Below, piece after piece: positions 12,739 through 25,900 of a stretch of DNA of 64,000 nt. The first letter of the stretch is position 1. Each line of letters opens with the position of its first letter. Source of the DNA: Oryzias latipes (taxonomy: Eukaryota > Chordata > Actinopteri > Beloniformes > Adrianichthyidae); NCBI RefSeq assembly GCF_002234675.1, contig NC_019859.2, positions 10,939,983-11,003,982 on the forward strand, written 5' to 3'. The notes under the pieces are model-generated. The model was not told where the DNA came from and searched no databases. It was given only the letters and a program-made list of their open reading frames with translations. A program made the position numbers and the translations under genes.

Positions 12739-14219
12739 TAAGATAGCACAAAGGATAAAGGAGCATGTTCATGTTCAGGGTCTACAAGATTTAGAGTAAA
12801 AAAGTAGGATATACTGAATTTATTCAGAATATCTTTGATTGTAAACCTCAATTGGCACATGTTCAAGTTGTCCCATCCCATGTGCCCTGATGAACCCTCC
12901 AAACAAATGGTCACGTATCCCAAAATGCCACCGCCCGGCGACCTAAATGCAAGTTTTTCAGAAAGTTCCGTGGCCACATGGTGGCATTTGTAGTCGGGAG
13001 GTGGGAGTTGCATTTTTACACACCGCAAGTTACAAATGTGTGGCAACCAGACGCTTTTTGGGCATTGGTCAGAGAACGTCGAGAGGTGGGAGTCCAGTGA
13101 CAGGGGGTGGCAGGAAGGCAGTATAATTGACTGATGGGAGGGTCTCCAAGGTCCTCAAAATCATGTGATGATCGGTCGAACCTCCAGTCAACCTCCTGCC
13201 CCTTTGCTGCCGTCTCACTGCCACCATGTGATTGTTAGAAATGGTACGGTAGTCGCGCAGGCACTCGACGAGGGTCGTTGACATGGGCCGGGGGCCTGGC
13301 AAGCATCTCCCCAAATGGGGAAACGTCATTGATTGATGTATTCATGCTCTTCATTCAATGAAGACTCCAGCTGTGGTCGGACCACTTGGACCTTCGTTTT
13401 TTTTGGGCGCTTGAGCTTTGCCCTTGCAGGAGGAGGCATGATGTCTAAAAACTGTACATTTGTAAATTGACATAGGTGCTCAAAGTCTGAGTTGTTGCAA
13501 ACCAGCTGCCACCGTCCTGTGGTCGGCCAGCTGTTGCCTGATTTTCGTAGTGGCGTGTGATTAAGTAGTTGTATCTACTTGTCATCTGTCTGTTATAGGT
13601 GATCACTTTTATACATGTCATGTATGAGCAACACAACCACCAAATGTTTAGACTTGTTTAATAATTTTGTCATGTTTTTCACCTCCTCTTTTTGGTGCCT
13701 AAAGAACAAAATGGTGGCCGAGGCCTTCACTTCCTGTTTAAGAGTCGGAAGGTAAGGATTTGGATTTGTTTGCTTACCTTTTGGTTGTAATGATTTGAGT
13801 TTTTTGTTTATTTATGTTTGTCTTTGTTTACTTGACTTTAACTGGATACTTTCCAAGACATTTCCATCTTTTGTTGCATATTGGTGGCTTCCTTCCTGGG
13901 CGTGGCCAGCCAATTAACTGGAACCCATAAAAGGGAAGGAGCTTAGTGTGACGGGGAATGAGTGTGTGTGAGCTGTGCAGCTGTCAAAAAAAAAAAAAAA
14001 ACTCTGTTTCTGGACTTTAAGGTCTGCCTTCTATGTTAACCAGGCCAATTTAGTCACACCACATTATGACATGGCGTCATCCCGCCTTTCTGACTGCAGA
14101 CATCTGCATTCATGACCCCAGCAACGGTTTTTCAAAACGTCTGGCGGCGGCATGAAATCTTGGAAGTTTCAGCCGACGCCTCCCTATGGCGCGGTGGCCG
14201 CCGTATTTGTGACCATTGC

Positions 14220-14620
14220 ATAAATTCTCCTTTTACAACAAGCTGAAGTCTCTTCACTGTAGGATCACACCTTTAATTCTGTGCATAGAGGATCTCTTTT
14301 TTAAAACCCCACCCTGATCACTTTGTGATTCCCAGTGTTTATTTGAATTCTGATTGGGCCATTTTTAGCCTAAGTCAATAAATGTGTGTGGTTTTCATTG
14401 GATTTGGTCGTCTATATGTGGAGCCATCAGAATGGAGTGGAGCAGGAAGCTTGCCCCCCCCCCCACCCCACCCCCCCACCCCCCAGTATTTTTTTACAAT
14501 AAGCTCTATTTTTATGACTTTTTTTTGTCTGCTCCTGATTCACAAGGCTTTGAATAAGGAAATACTCAGAAATGCCTAATTTTCCTAAATCATCATCATC
14601 ATTTTCCTAAAGAGCATGTT
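14220..14620. repeat. Dispersed repeat family D, copy 1
   Basis: Shares the ordered blocks 'tcccagtg', 'gtcgtctatatgtggagccatcagaatggag' (diverged), 'gaaatactcagaaatgcc' and 'gcatgttaaaaac' with 34640-35150 and 56935-57380. Diverged by substitutions and indels. Class unknown. Confidence 0.5.
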
Positions 14621-16709
14621 AAAAACCAAAATCACAATTTTCATCTGCGTTTGTGGGTCGCTCTGGTTTAGAAATGTGAGCCTGGCATCAAATGGATAAC
14701 TGTTAGTTTGAGCTGTGGTCGTGAAACGCAAATATTTAATTGCCTGTGCTGAACATTCCAGACGTGCACACCAGCTGAAGTTCAAAGTGATTCCAATCAG
14801 ACTGAGCATCAATGTTCCCAACGTTTCCTTTTTGTGAGTCCTGCCCGGGTCCTTGCCTCATCTGCTTGGCCATAAGGGAGCCTCATCTGCATGCCGAGGA
14901 TGAAACAAGTGCTTACTTGAGTTTCTTTCTGTCATTTCGGATTCGTTCTCCTCTGACTTCGGGCATCAACAAGACATCTTCACCCTGAGAACTGGCTTCG
15001 ACATCCAGGTCACTAAAACCCCCCTGTCTTCTCCGCTCTGACACTTAGTTTGAACTTTAGCAGCCCTTCCTGCTTATGTTTCTAAATGCAGCCAGCTGCC
15101 ACCATGTAGCTCCATGGTGGATTATATTTGGATCGGTGTGTGCATACACTTTTATTTTGATTTATTTTTGTCTAGTTTATTTCTTGGGGGTAAAATTGTT
15201 AATTTTTTTTCATTTCCACTCCATGCTGCATTTATTTTCTACAGATTGTTGTTTCTTCTGCTCTTCGTTGCATGCTTCTTTGTGTTCATAGACATGCAAC
15301 TGGATTTAGGAGCAAAAACCTGTAAGAAAAAGAAGAAAAAAAATCAGGAAGATATTTGGGGAGGTGGGAGAGCTGTGGAGAAGTGATGCAAACAGAACCG
15401 AGGGATCAAAGTCCCCAAACCCTTCGCCGCTCCCCACTCGTCACCGATTCAGTGACAGCTTTTGTCCAGCAACAGGAGTTATTTCAAGAAGCCAAAAGCT
15501 TTTTTTTTTTTTAAAAAAAAGGATAATTCTTGTTGTTAAAATGCGACTGTAGGATATTTGTCTTTTGCTGTTCTGGATGCACAGATAGATCAAGGTGTGA
15601 TAAAAATATTCCCCTTTTTCGCCATCCTCTTAAAAAAACGACAACAGCGTGCTTATTCGGTTTACTTTTTCAGTCCTGAACACTAGCCCAACAACCTATA
15701 GATGCATTGCAACACATGTAACTACTTCTTGACAATTAACTGTTACCTAGCAACTGGCTCTTTTTCCAGAGATGCAAGGGAGGAGGGTGGGGACTGGGGG
15801 GGGGGGGACTGGTAGAGAGATTTAAACCATATTCCCACAGCATCTTAACTGGATTGGATGCAACAATGACAATACCGTACCAAAATGGAAAGTACAGCTT
15901 GAGCTTAACGCCCACACAGAGCAGAAAAGAGCGGAGCGAGATGGGCAGGGAGGGAAAGAAAGGATTTTTTGATTTACACTGTAGATTACAGTGATTGCAA
16001 CAAAAAGAGGAGAAAACCAGAGGAAAAAGATGGAAACAAAAGAAGCGTGAGGCATATTTAGGTTAAACACAAGAAAGACAAACATTTCAGCCAGCGGTGT
16101 GTGAGCAGGGAGACTGGTTGCTGTAGAAACGCGTGGCAAAGTTTTAATGAAGTTGGAAATCTGTGCCCACAATACACACAAAGTAATACCCAAAATAAAA
16201 AATAAAAAATGAAAACAGGAGGCTATAATTATGTTAGTAGATAATAAGCACCCCCTGCTGGAGCTGTGAAGACGCTCATGACTTCAGTTGAGCAGCACCA
16301 AAGCTGCCTTGCTCCAGTCTGGATGTCACGTCAGATCTTGGCAGCAGGCGAGTGCTGACACCAAGTGGCAAAACACAACATCTTCTCTCCCAGACCCACT
16401 GTGGTTCAGGGTGTTTAGCTATGCAAACACTTATATTGTTACAGGCAACTGAAGGAAGGCTAGAACTCTTCCAATACGACACTTTGTCTGATCTTTGAAA
16501 GTACAGATATTTGAGGGTTTTTTTTGAAACTACAATTAAAGTTCCATTTGACTCAAGTTTTATCCCAAAAAATATATATATATATACTTTTCATTCAGTT
16601 CATTGCAAAATATTGAAAATAATTGGTAGTCTACTTCAAAAGTTTCCTATATTTTATTATATTTATTATTTTCTATATCTAGTATTTTCAAGAACCTCTC
16701 AATTATTTG

Positions 16710-16748
16710 ATTGGTTGGTTGGTTGGTTGGTTGGTTGGTTGGTTGGTT
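16710..16748. repeat. (GGTT)n simple repeat
   Basis: About nine to ten tandem ggtt units. Confidence 0.95.
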
Positions 16749-16885
16749 AATTGATTTCAAGCATTGTAGTAAAAGCAAGACTTCAATTCGTTCAAAAGCT
16801 TAAACTATAATTATATGTATACTGATGCATTTCACGTAAACTAAAGCAAGTTATTGCTTATTTATTTTCTGTTTTATCGTTACAA

Positions 16886-17607
16886 CCATTGACTGTATAT
16901 GAGAACTGAGCTGAGTGACTCCTCCCCCCTCGCATTCCAAACAGGAAGTACTGGCTGGTTCTATGAAGCCAAAATCTCCTATTTCTATAGCCCTTGTGCT
17001 ATCTTGTAGGGTCCACATGACCCCATCCTTACATTGACGTGTTATCCCTCCCAAGGTGGACAAATGTGGACAGGATCTCATGTCTGCCATGGAAACCAGT
17101 GAAAATCAAAAATCATTGGGGGAAAACAACTTTAGCAAGCTGTCTCGTGGGTTCCAGATGACCCAAGTCCCAACGGTAACGTGAAATATATAGCTATTAC
17201 TCAGTCATTGTCAGAATAACCAATCTTGCTCTGATACCTTTTCTTTAATCATATTCTTGCTAATCCTAATCTTTATTGCAAGTTATTCAAGTTAAAAACT
17301 GGCCAATCAGATGCCTTAATAAAAGTATGCAGTGCTGCTGGCCCCCCAAGTCCAATTTTTGTGTAGCCAGCTTTCGAGTGGTAGGGGTGTGGCCTTCCAA
17401 CAAGCTCACTCCTGATTGATTGCCATAGAAATGATGACTCAAACCAACACAGACCAGTCACTGCTGACAATGAGGATGCCTGGCTCTGCCATGGCGGCGT
17501 CTTTATCGCGAAAAAAAAGGCAACAGAATTGAATTCATTTGGTTGGAAGACATTTTCTATGGGTGACATCACATTCACTAACTCCAGTTCTCATGTACAG
17601 TCAATGG
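16886..17607. mobile_element. Inverted-repeat element family E, copy 1, with nested MITE
   Basis: Ends are ccattgactgtatatgagaactg and the inverted cagttctcatgtacagtcaatgg. The interior shares blocks such as cattccaaacaggaagta and gccatagaaa with a second copy at 61262-61795. The element is interrupted at 16988-17183 by a member of the TTAACCCTTGTGCTATC MITE family. No coding capacity seen. Confidence 0.7.
16988..17183 (-). mobile_element. MITE copy 4, diverged and 3'-truncated, nested
   Basis: Begins tagcccttgtgctatc and follows the reverse orientation of the family (tacattgacgtgttatccc, then acccaagtccc). It ends about 25 bases short of the expected terminus. Confidence 0.7.
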
Positions 17608-18784
17608 CCACAACTCAACCCAATATTAGAAAATTTAAAGTGTTGGAAAAACAAATTTCTATTTAATATACTCAAACTGACATCTGAAGATGAATTTAAA
17701 GCTTCTACAAAAACCTCCTGTAAGCCTGTCAATCTAGTCTGGATCAGTATAAGTATCATTGTGAGGAAGACTATGATAAGTATCTTGAAGACGATTGTTG
17801 ATAGCTCATTGCAAAATCTGAACACTCAGTTACATTTCGTTTTTTTCTAATCATTTTTCTAATAAAGCTCACATTTGTGTCAATATTGTAGGAATTCTAA
17901 ACGGGCACCATCACTGTTGCCCCTTCGTGACCTTCACCCACACGCTTTGTGTTTTTCACATCATAATATCTAATTTGGAGTTGAACTCACACAATCCTGT
18001 GAGCTGTGGTGTTGCATGTTAATAATAACAGAAGGGAAATAAAATAACAAAATCGAGAGGAAAATGTGACGGAAAAAAGAGTTTATGTCACAAACAGCTG
18101 GATTTGAAATTTTCATTTAAAAGTTTATTCATATTTTTAGGTTTTCTGCATGTTCACTTAATTCTTTCGTGTCTTTTGCAGCTGATTATTGCAAAATGTG
18201 CAACCAATTTCTAATGGTTTTGGGGGGGGAAAGTGTCTATTTGTTGTTTCCTGTAAAAGCCTAAACTTCATTCAGGACAAACACATTTAGGTGATAACTT
18301 TCTACCTTTGCTAAGTCAAATTTTCTTAATTCAAAAACCTTCCAGGTTTGATTATGTGGAAAAGTCAGAATTCACAAAGCTGGAATACTTTCACATTGTT
18401 GCAACAACACCACCAAGGATTAGTTTCACATGTAATGATCAAACTTCTGCTTTCTGGAAGATACAGATTTGAAGCACTGGACTGGATTTTTCAGAATAAA
18501 AGTCACACATCCTCATGGTTTGGCTGAAAGTTAGTGTACAGTAATTTTGTACATTTTAATAAAAAGCAGCAGCTAAAATTTGTTGCAGATAATTTAAATC
18601 GTAAAAATATTTAAAAAATTCAACTTTTGAACAGAACCATCAGTTAATTAAAAAAAGGATGTAAAAAGATAAAATTACGTATTTGTTAGACTCTTATCCT
18701 AAAGCATCAGTACAGAAAGCAGGTCAGGTTCTGCACAGGAGTTCTAAACAAACTTTTGGTTTTCCTGCTTCTGCTCTTCCGGCT
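17608..18784. other. AT-rich intergenic DNA downstream of the minus-strand gene
   Basis: No coding feature recognised. It probably contains the 3' UTR of the gene ending at 18785; AATAAA-type signals on the minus strand are not clear-cut. Confidence 0.4.
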
Positions 18785-19941
18785 TTAGTCATCCCGGATC
18801 AGCTTCCCTCCTCTGTTCCTCAGGAACCTCAGCCGTCTTCTCTTCACCACCCTGCTGCTCCCCCTCGGTGGGGTCGCCCTCACTTTGCTCCTCGGGTCGA
18901 ACCGGGCGAGAGTCGTGGCCTCCCCCTGGAGGCTTTGAGCCCTGCTTCCCGTCGCCTCCTCCAAATCCTCCCCCTGGTAGCCAAGGCGACGGAGGATCGG
19001 CTCCAGCGTTGCTAAGCGATGAGAGAGCTCAGTGATGCGGCGGTGCAGCAGCGAGACTTCTCTGAAGAGATCATTGATGGACTCGGACAGAGGGCGCACC
19101 CTGCAGGAGGAGCAGAAGAAGTGCAGTTTCCCTGGATGAAGATTTGAAATTAGTAACACAAAGCAACATCTTTTCAGTCAACAAAAGCAACAAAAAATAC
19201 TTTTAAGATAAAAAAACACTAATCATGTACAAAACTGTTTACAACACATTCACAGATTTGTTGGTGCTTCGTTCACTCCTTTTTTTTTTGCCTTTTAAAA
19301 TAATATAATTATGAAAAAACTAAAAATGTCTTCATTGATTACTGACATATTTCATCTTTTTACTTCTTCACTTGCTTATAATGTAAAAAAAAAATCTAAA
19401 TTAAGCCATTGTGTAATTATAGTGCCAAAATGGACTTGTTAAAAGCACACACAAAATAAAAGAAATAGTGACATAAAAAACAGAAATGTGATCTAACATG
19501 TATATTTTGTCTTGTCTGAACCAGTTTTTGCCTCAACAGCAGCTACTGAGATTTTTGTAATCCCAAGTTATTTTTAATAACTAAATAAAATCATCTTTGA
19601 TGCTAACCCTTTAACGTCCAAACTAAGAAAAAAATATGTTTTTAACCCGCTATATCCATTTGGGGATCACAGGGTAGCTGGAGCCTATCCCATCAGCTAT
19701 TGGGCAAAGGTGGCGACGGTGGCGGTTTTTGATATGGGCGGTCGCCCAGGGCGGCACTTCACAGGGGGCGGCATATGCCGTGCCTGAGGCGTTACACCCA
19801 GTGTGCTACATACTATATTCAAAGAGTAAGCTTGGAGCTTCTAATTTGAAATTGCTTCAGCAGCCGACACTTAATGCTTTCAGCTTGACACATCAGACTC
19901 TTAAGAATGTCTTCCTCCTATTTGCTCTTCACACTTATGGT

Positions 19942-19975
<34 letters not shown>

Positions 19976-22900
19976 ATACCTCAGAGTGAAACAACGTAAA
20001 ACAGGCACATGAAAAGGAATTAGGCATAACAAACACCCGTGCTCAACCCAATTTCGAAAAAAGCAGGCAATGGAGATTATTTCCCACAATTCTTTGCTCC
20101 GACACAGCAGACCCGATGCGCACGTGACCACCGCCCTCTGCTGCAAGACGCTTGCGGCCACACCTCTTTGCGGTAGTCTTTGGAACATAAGTCAAAAAAC
20201 TCGAGAGGGGAGCGCAACTCGCCGGTGGCTGGCTGAATCACACTAACAGGTGATTGGGAGTCTTTTTCTATCTGACAATCAACTCTGAGCCGCAGCTGCG
20301 CCTCCTGTCATAGAGACGGAGCCGCGTGTGTCAGAGGGAAGGGGAGGGGGAGGGGGGATGAGATCAGACCATTTTTTATGGATTGAGGTTTTTTGGAGGA
20401 TTTCTGCTGTTGGTGTTGCACAAATTTAGGGAAATGCCAAATATTTTTGGAGTAATCCCACTGATGAGTTCTAAGATTTAGTCTTTAATGTTTTATAAGA
20501 CCTAAACATATTAATCACAATAAGTTTTATTTTTTAGATCTAATCCCTCTGATATGTTTCACAAAGACACACACAGGACGTCACACATTAAGAAATTATT
20601 GCTAAAAATGAAGTAGGAGTCCAGCTCTAAAAAATAAATTCTCTAAAAAATGATGAAAGTACGACGGAGTATTAGGGCCACCAAAAAAAAAAAAATTAGA
20701 GCCACCAAAAAAAAAAAAAAAGTAAAATTACGAGATTTTATCTCGTAAATTTAGGAGATAAAAACTCGTAAATTTACGACTTTTTATCTCATACATTTAC
20801 GACTTAAAATCTCATAAATTTACGAGAAAAAAGTCGTAGATTAAGGAAAAAACACCGAAGTTGTCCGTTTATCGGAACCTAGCTTGAAGATGAAGTATGT
20901 GGAGCCTTTTGTGAAGCTTCATTTCCGGATTATTATAGGTTTAAAACAAAGAGATTCTGAACCTTTTGGCGACTCAAAATCAGATTATTTTCCGTGTAGC
21001 AGTCTTTCCGGGGTTCAGTGTCAGTAAAGCGGAGTTTAATATGTAAAATAAGGAGCTCAGAGACACGTTTGGGTGTAGACAATCGCTGCAGCCTTTATTC
21101 TCCTTTTCATTCACATATCCTGAAGTTCATTTATCTCATTACGTCATGAACCTGTCATCCCAACACCAATGCGGAAGTAAACAGTGTTACAAACGCCCCC
21201 TCCTGCAGATGAAATGTCCCGTTTCAGCATAAAACAGTAAAGAGGAATGAAAATAGTGTTTTATATTAGCTTTGGAACGTTAAAAAATGCCAAAAAAAAG
21301 TGCTTCTCCTTTTGTGTGACGGAAGCGTCACACAGACGTAGAGTCTTGTCTTTAGTGAAAGGATTCAAGCGAACAGCTGCAGGGACACCGACGACGGCTT
21401 CATCAGGCTGCAGAGATCCTGCAAACCAACCATCAATAAATAAAACTTTAATGAATCGTAAATCAAACAAATGACCTTCCAGACATTTGGAACGTTATCA
21501 ATAAACATTCAGCTCACCTGTTCAACAAAGTTTAGTCGGTCTGCTCTGCTGCTGCATGGCGTTCACCTGCTGCTCTGCATGCTAACTTCCACTGTAATCT
21601 CCTAAAATTATTACTTTTTTTCTCCTAAATTTACGAGTTTTTATCTCCTAAATTTACGAGTTTTTATCTCCTAAATTTACGAGATAAAATCTCGTAATTT
21701 TACTTTTTTTTTTTTTTTGGTGGCCCTAATACTCCGTCGTATGAAAGAGCAAAAAAACGGAATTATTTGATATAATTTCTTATTAATATTTCCAGGCTGT
21801 GAAGGAATTTGTTTTATTATTATCATTGTTTAAATGTATTTCTTTAAATGTTAACTCAGATTGACCTTTTTACCTCTTCTGAAAACAGTTCTGTGTGTTT
21901 GGTCATCTGCTTCTCATGCCCAGCCAGGAACAGGGGGGTTTTACGACACACTGTCCTCAGCTGATAAGTGATACTGTTTGAAGTTAGAATCCACCAAAGG
22001 GGTCATTGTATGACACCCCCTAATGAACTTTTTGTCTTTGTCTTGAATTGTTACCTCCCACTTGTGTTCTTAATAAAAGCAGCACAGGGAGGGGCAGACC
22101 TTTGAGAAGAGAAACGTGGTGGACCTTTTCCAACACATTTGCTCCTCTCCCTCGTGCATGAGAAACTTGATTCTTGTTGTGGTTTGTTGTTTATAATTGT
22201 GTTTTTCTTTAATGTCTAGATGCATTTATCTGACATTCTTTGGTCCATTCGAGCCGGATGACAACATATCTGCGTCCTTGGGGGAGGACCATGCCGATTG
22301 AAGTCTGTGCACAGCCCGTGAGACTAGGTCTCCGGAGGAAAGTCCGTCGTAGTGAATTCTACGCCGGCCAATCGACTGGTCTGATCCCTGGGTCCGGATT
22401 GACGTTATTCGTTAACCAGTCAGACCACAACGACAAGGCAAGTACAGCGCTTTTTCAGGGGTTCAAGTCCCCGAAGTGGCCCAGAATTCTGAGGGACAGG
22501 TTCAAGTCCTGTTGCCTAAAACACGTGTGGGTTTGGAGTCCCGGAAAAGTCCAGAATTCTAAATAAAGGTGTAGGTTCGAGTCCTGCAGCCTAAAACGCG
22601 TAAGAGGGTTCAAGTCCCTAAAAGGCCTAGAATAACAACAAAAATAAAATAAAAAAAGGTTTTTTTTTGGTGTGAATGTGTGTGCATGTGTGAAAGGAGT
22701 GAACTTGTTCGAAGCAGTGAGCAGCTGGAAACCTTGCGGTGTTAACACAAGGCTGCTTGTTGGAGTAGAACAAGATTTCATCTCATTAGGCTTTAGGTGA
22801 AAAGAACCCAGAGTCTAAAACGGGTTTTGCTCCTGGGAGGACCCTAAACGTGTGACCGGATCAGACAATAGGTCTGACCTAGAAGCTTGTTGCACGGGGA

Positions 22901-25900
22901 GTGAAATTCGGTCCTGAGAGAAATTCTCTGTTGGTTCTGATCACACTCTGTGACTAACGTAAATGTAAAAAAATAGAAAAAATATAAAAAATGGGGGAAT
23001 TCAAATAAAAAAGTTGAATTACCATGAGATTAAAAATATATAGAAAGAGGTTCATCCAGGTTCAACTACATTCTTGGTAAAATGGGATAAAAACTACAAT
23101 TTTAAGGGGAATGTACTGAATTAGTTCAATGGTTACCAATTAATAACAGAATAAAAACTAAAAAAGAAACAAAAAAAAATAGTGAAGAATTAATTTGTGC
23201 AAAACTGTGGTTAAATGAAGCAACGAAAAATAAAGGGTGGCATTCAGAAAAGTAAAACTAGATAAGCATGTCTGATTGCTAAAAAAAAGTAGGATAAATC
23301 AGATGTGCGACTCAGACCCCTGCAACAGCTGGCTGCAGCAGGCTGCAGACCGAGCAGGGGCAGGATGAAAGGGGGGGAGAGCAGAAACCAGCTGATTTCT
23401 CACCTCCTCCCTACCAGGGGACAAATGCTCCTCTGTTGACGGGTTTTTACCCACCAGTGACTGATTTAAATAAACCAGAAAAAGAAAAAATAATGTTAGG
23501 AGGAAAAGGGAAAAAACTTGTTTGGAGTAAAACTTTGGGGGTTGGTTTGGAAGAAGCTGGGAGTCATCTAAAGTTGCATAGACATTTCCAATCATTGAAG
23601 TGCCCAATCCCAGAGCTGGAGAAAATGGCCAGAGGCCTACACTTCTTGTGTTTAGGACCTGGACATTAGAGGATGTTAGGAAGGCAGTGAGGGGAGTTAT
23701 CTCTCACGGGCAAATGATGGAAGTTCAGAGAGCTTACCATCTGAATGGCATTGAATGTCAGCAAGCATGTATGACTGCTATGAAAGCAGACTGGGCAAAA
23801 GTAAAGGAATCCTATGAATGATGACAATCCACCCAGACCTCTTCCGCATAACAGTCTAAGAGTTAATTCAAAGTCTTACACTTTTAGGACAAAGAATTAG
23901 AGAAGCCTTTCCAATGAGACCTGATTATGGAAAGATTGGTCAAACTAAACAAATGATGGAGAGTTAGTGTCTGATTTTAGAGTCAGATTTGAAGAAGTTT
24001 TAAAGCTAATAGTGGACTCAGAGATGATGATAATGATGAAAGTCCCTATAGACAGCAGCTGAAACAAGCTTTACTGCAAGCTATGAGACCAGAGATTGCA
24101 GACTAGATAAGGAAACTTTACGTTGATCTACCAACAGGAGCACTACAACAGTTTAGGAATTTTGCTGTTCATGCAGAAAAAGTGATGGTGAATAAAAAGA
24201 AATGCATGGAAGAGACAAACAGACAGTAGCCTGACTGCATAGACTTAGTTCAGCTAAGCATGCGTATCACACGCACAGCAGGTCAACCTTTAACGCCTTT
24301 TGAAATGTTGTATGGACGTTCTTATAGGTTACCAGACCTTGATCCTACACAGCAACATTCTCCAGATGATGATGCAAATTTAGTGGATTATTTGAGAAAA
24401 ATGTTTACCACTAAAGATGTTCAAAGGACAAATCAAGTGCCAGATTCCTTCTTATCTCCACAGGACACTTCACCAGTGCAGGTTGGTGACTGGGTGTTTG
24501 TGGAGGCCATAAAAAGGAAGTGTTGGTCCAGCCCACGGGGGGAAGGGCCATTCCAAGTCCTGCTGACTACACCAACAGCTGTAAAGATTGCTGAAAGGAC
24601 GTTTTGGATCCACCTGTCACACTGCAAGAAAAAGCATCTGGGTGAGGCTAATTCCAACTGCTAGGTGGGGAAGTCTGACTACAAAGGGAGGCAGCTGTAT
24701 AGAAGCTGCTTGTCTCAACGTCAGCGAAGCCGAGACATCCACCTAGTCTTAGGGAAGAAAGCACACCAGAACTCTTTTGCACTACACGGATCCTACACTG
24801 TTAGAGGACTTGAGGAGGTGATGTGCTAGTAACCTCTCCCTCCCGAAGATAGGTACATATCCACCATGGCGTGTCCAACTAGGCTAAGAGACAGTTTATT
24901 TTGTTTACTGTTCCTGCTATTCCTGACAGGAGCAACCACATGGATTCGATTCTTTTGGAATCATTATCCACCTACAAGAAGAACCACCAACGAGGAAAGA
25001 AACATTTCTCGACGATGGCTGAGTATTGATGAACATGATGTTTTGAATAGTCCAAAAATGAACATAACTCACCTGTATATGACAAATTCTTGGTATAGGT
25101 ATGTTATGTTACTGGCTAAGGAAAAGAATAGATCGGATTGCTATGTTTGTTCTGTAATTGAAGCTTCATCCCTACATCCTAATTTGCAGGCAAAGCAATT
25201 TTCTGAGTGGAAAAGCGACTGTGTTATTGAATATAGTACCAGAGGGTATATTAGTACTGGAGCCGTCACCACTTCAAATGGAACTCTTGTAAGACCGAGT
25301 TGTAAGAGTTTGTATCAGTTTAAAAAACTGAAATTGACAAAATCATTAGCTCCATATGTTAGTGTGGAACCAGGAACTGTGTTTCCACATTGCGTAACTA
25401 AAAATGGCACAGAGTTTTTAGGAACTTTGCCGACAAAGATGTGTCATGAACTTCTTGTTCCCTTCACAGTCCAGATAATCAATGACAGAGTTTCCCATGG
25501 TTATGCTGTTCCCTGCCCCAGAGGACGTTGTGTTGGATCTAATCCAGATTTAATTCCAGGTAACAATGGTACTTATGTGGTTGATCAAATGTTTTGGTTA
25601 TGTGGGCAGGCCCTCTACCTCAGTCTGCCTAGAGACTGGAGTGGGATTTGTGTTTCTGTAAAGGTCACAGGTCACACTTTCATAGTTTCTGCAGTCCATG
25701 AGCCTCACCTGCGTCACAGACGTAACCTTATTGATGTCAAGCCACATGATTCCATTTGGGGATCAGATGTTCCTGGAGACCATAAACACTGGAATACTGG
25801 GGAAAAGGTAACTATGGCATTGTTTCCCTGGGTAGGAACTGCTAAAAACGCTCTCAGAATTGAGACCATTGATTATCGATTAAGTTTATTTTTGATTATT

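Larger units (their letters stand above)
11463..12757. mobile_element. Short MITE (TTAACCCTTGTGCTATC family), copy 1, interrupted
   Basis: Ends are ttaacccttgtgctatcc and the near-complement agatagcacaaagg. Intact copies of the same family lie at 29507-29718 and 49950-50160 (about 211 bp each), and a diverged copy at 16988-17183. In this copy the right arm is separated from the body by a 1.08-kb insertion at 11661-12738. The family is TA-flanked and has no coding capacity. Confidence 0.8.
12758..16885. other. Intergenic DNA with dispersed repeats
   Basis: No gene recognised. It contains a C-rich tract near 14452-14484, poly-A and poly-T runs (13985, 15503), and a copy of a dispersed repeat at about 14220-14620. 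Between 12850 and 13450 the sequence is unusually GC-balanced with open frames on the minus strand that match no family I know. Confidence 0.4.

Noticed and set aside
12738..13440. Minus-strand frames near 12738-13329
   Set aside because: Several stops and no recognisable domain or splice pattern. Possibly old repeat sequence.
22458..22619. tRNA genes, suggested by several box-B-like GGTTCRANTCC words
   Set aside because: No acceptor stem, D-arm or anticodon arm surrounds any of them. They are treated as isolated T-arm-like hairpins.
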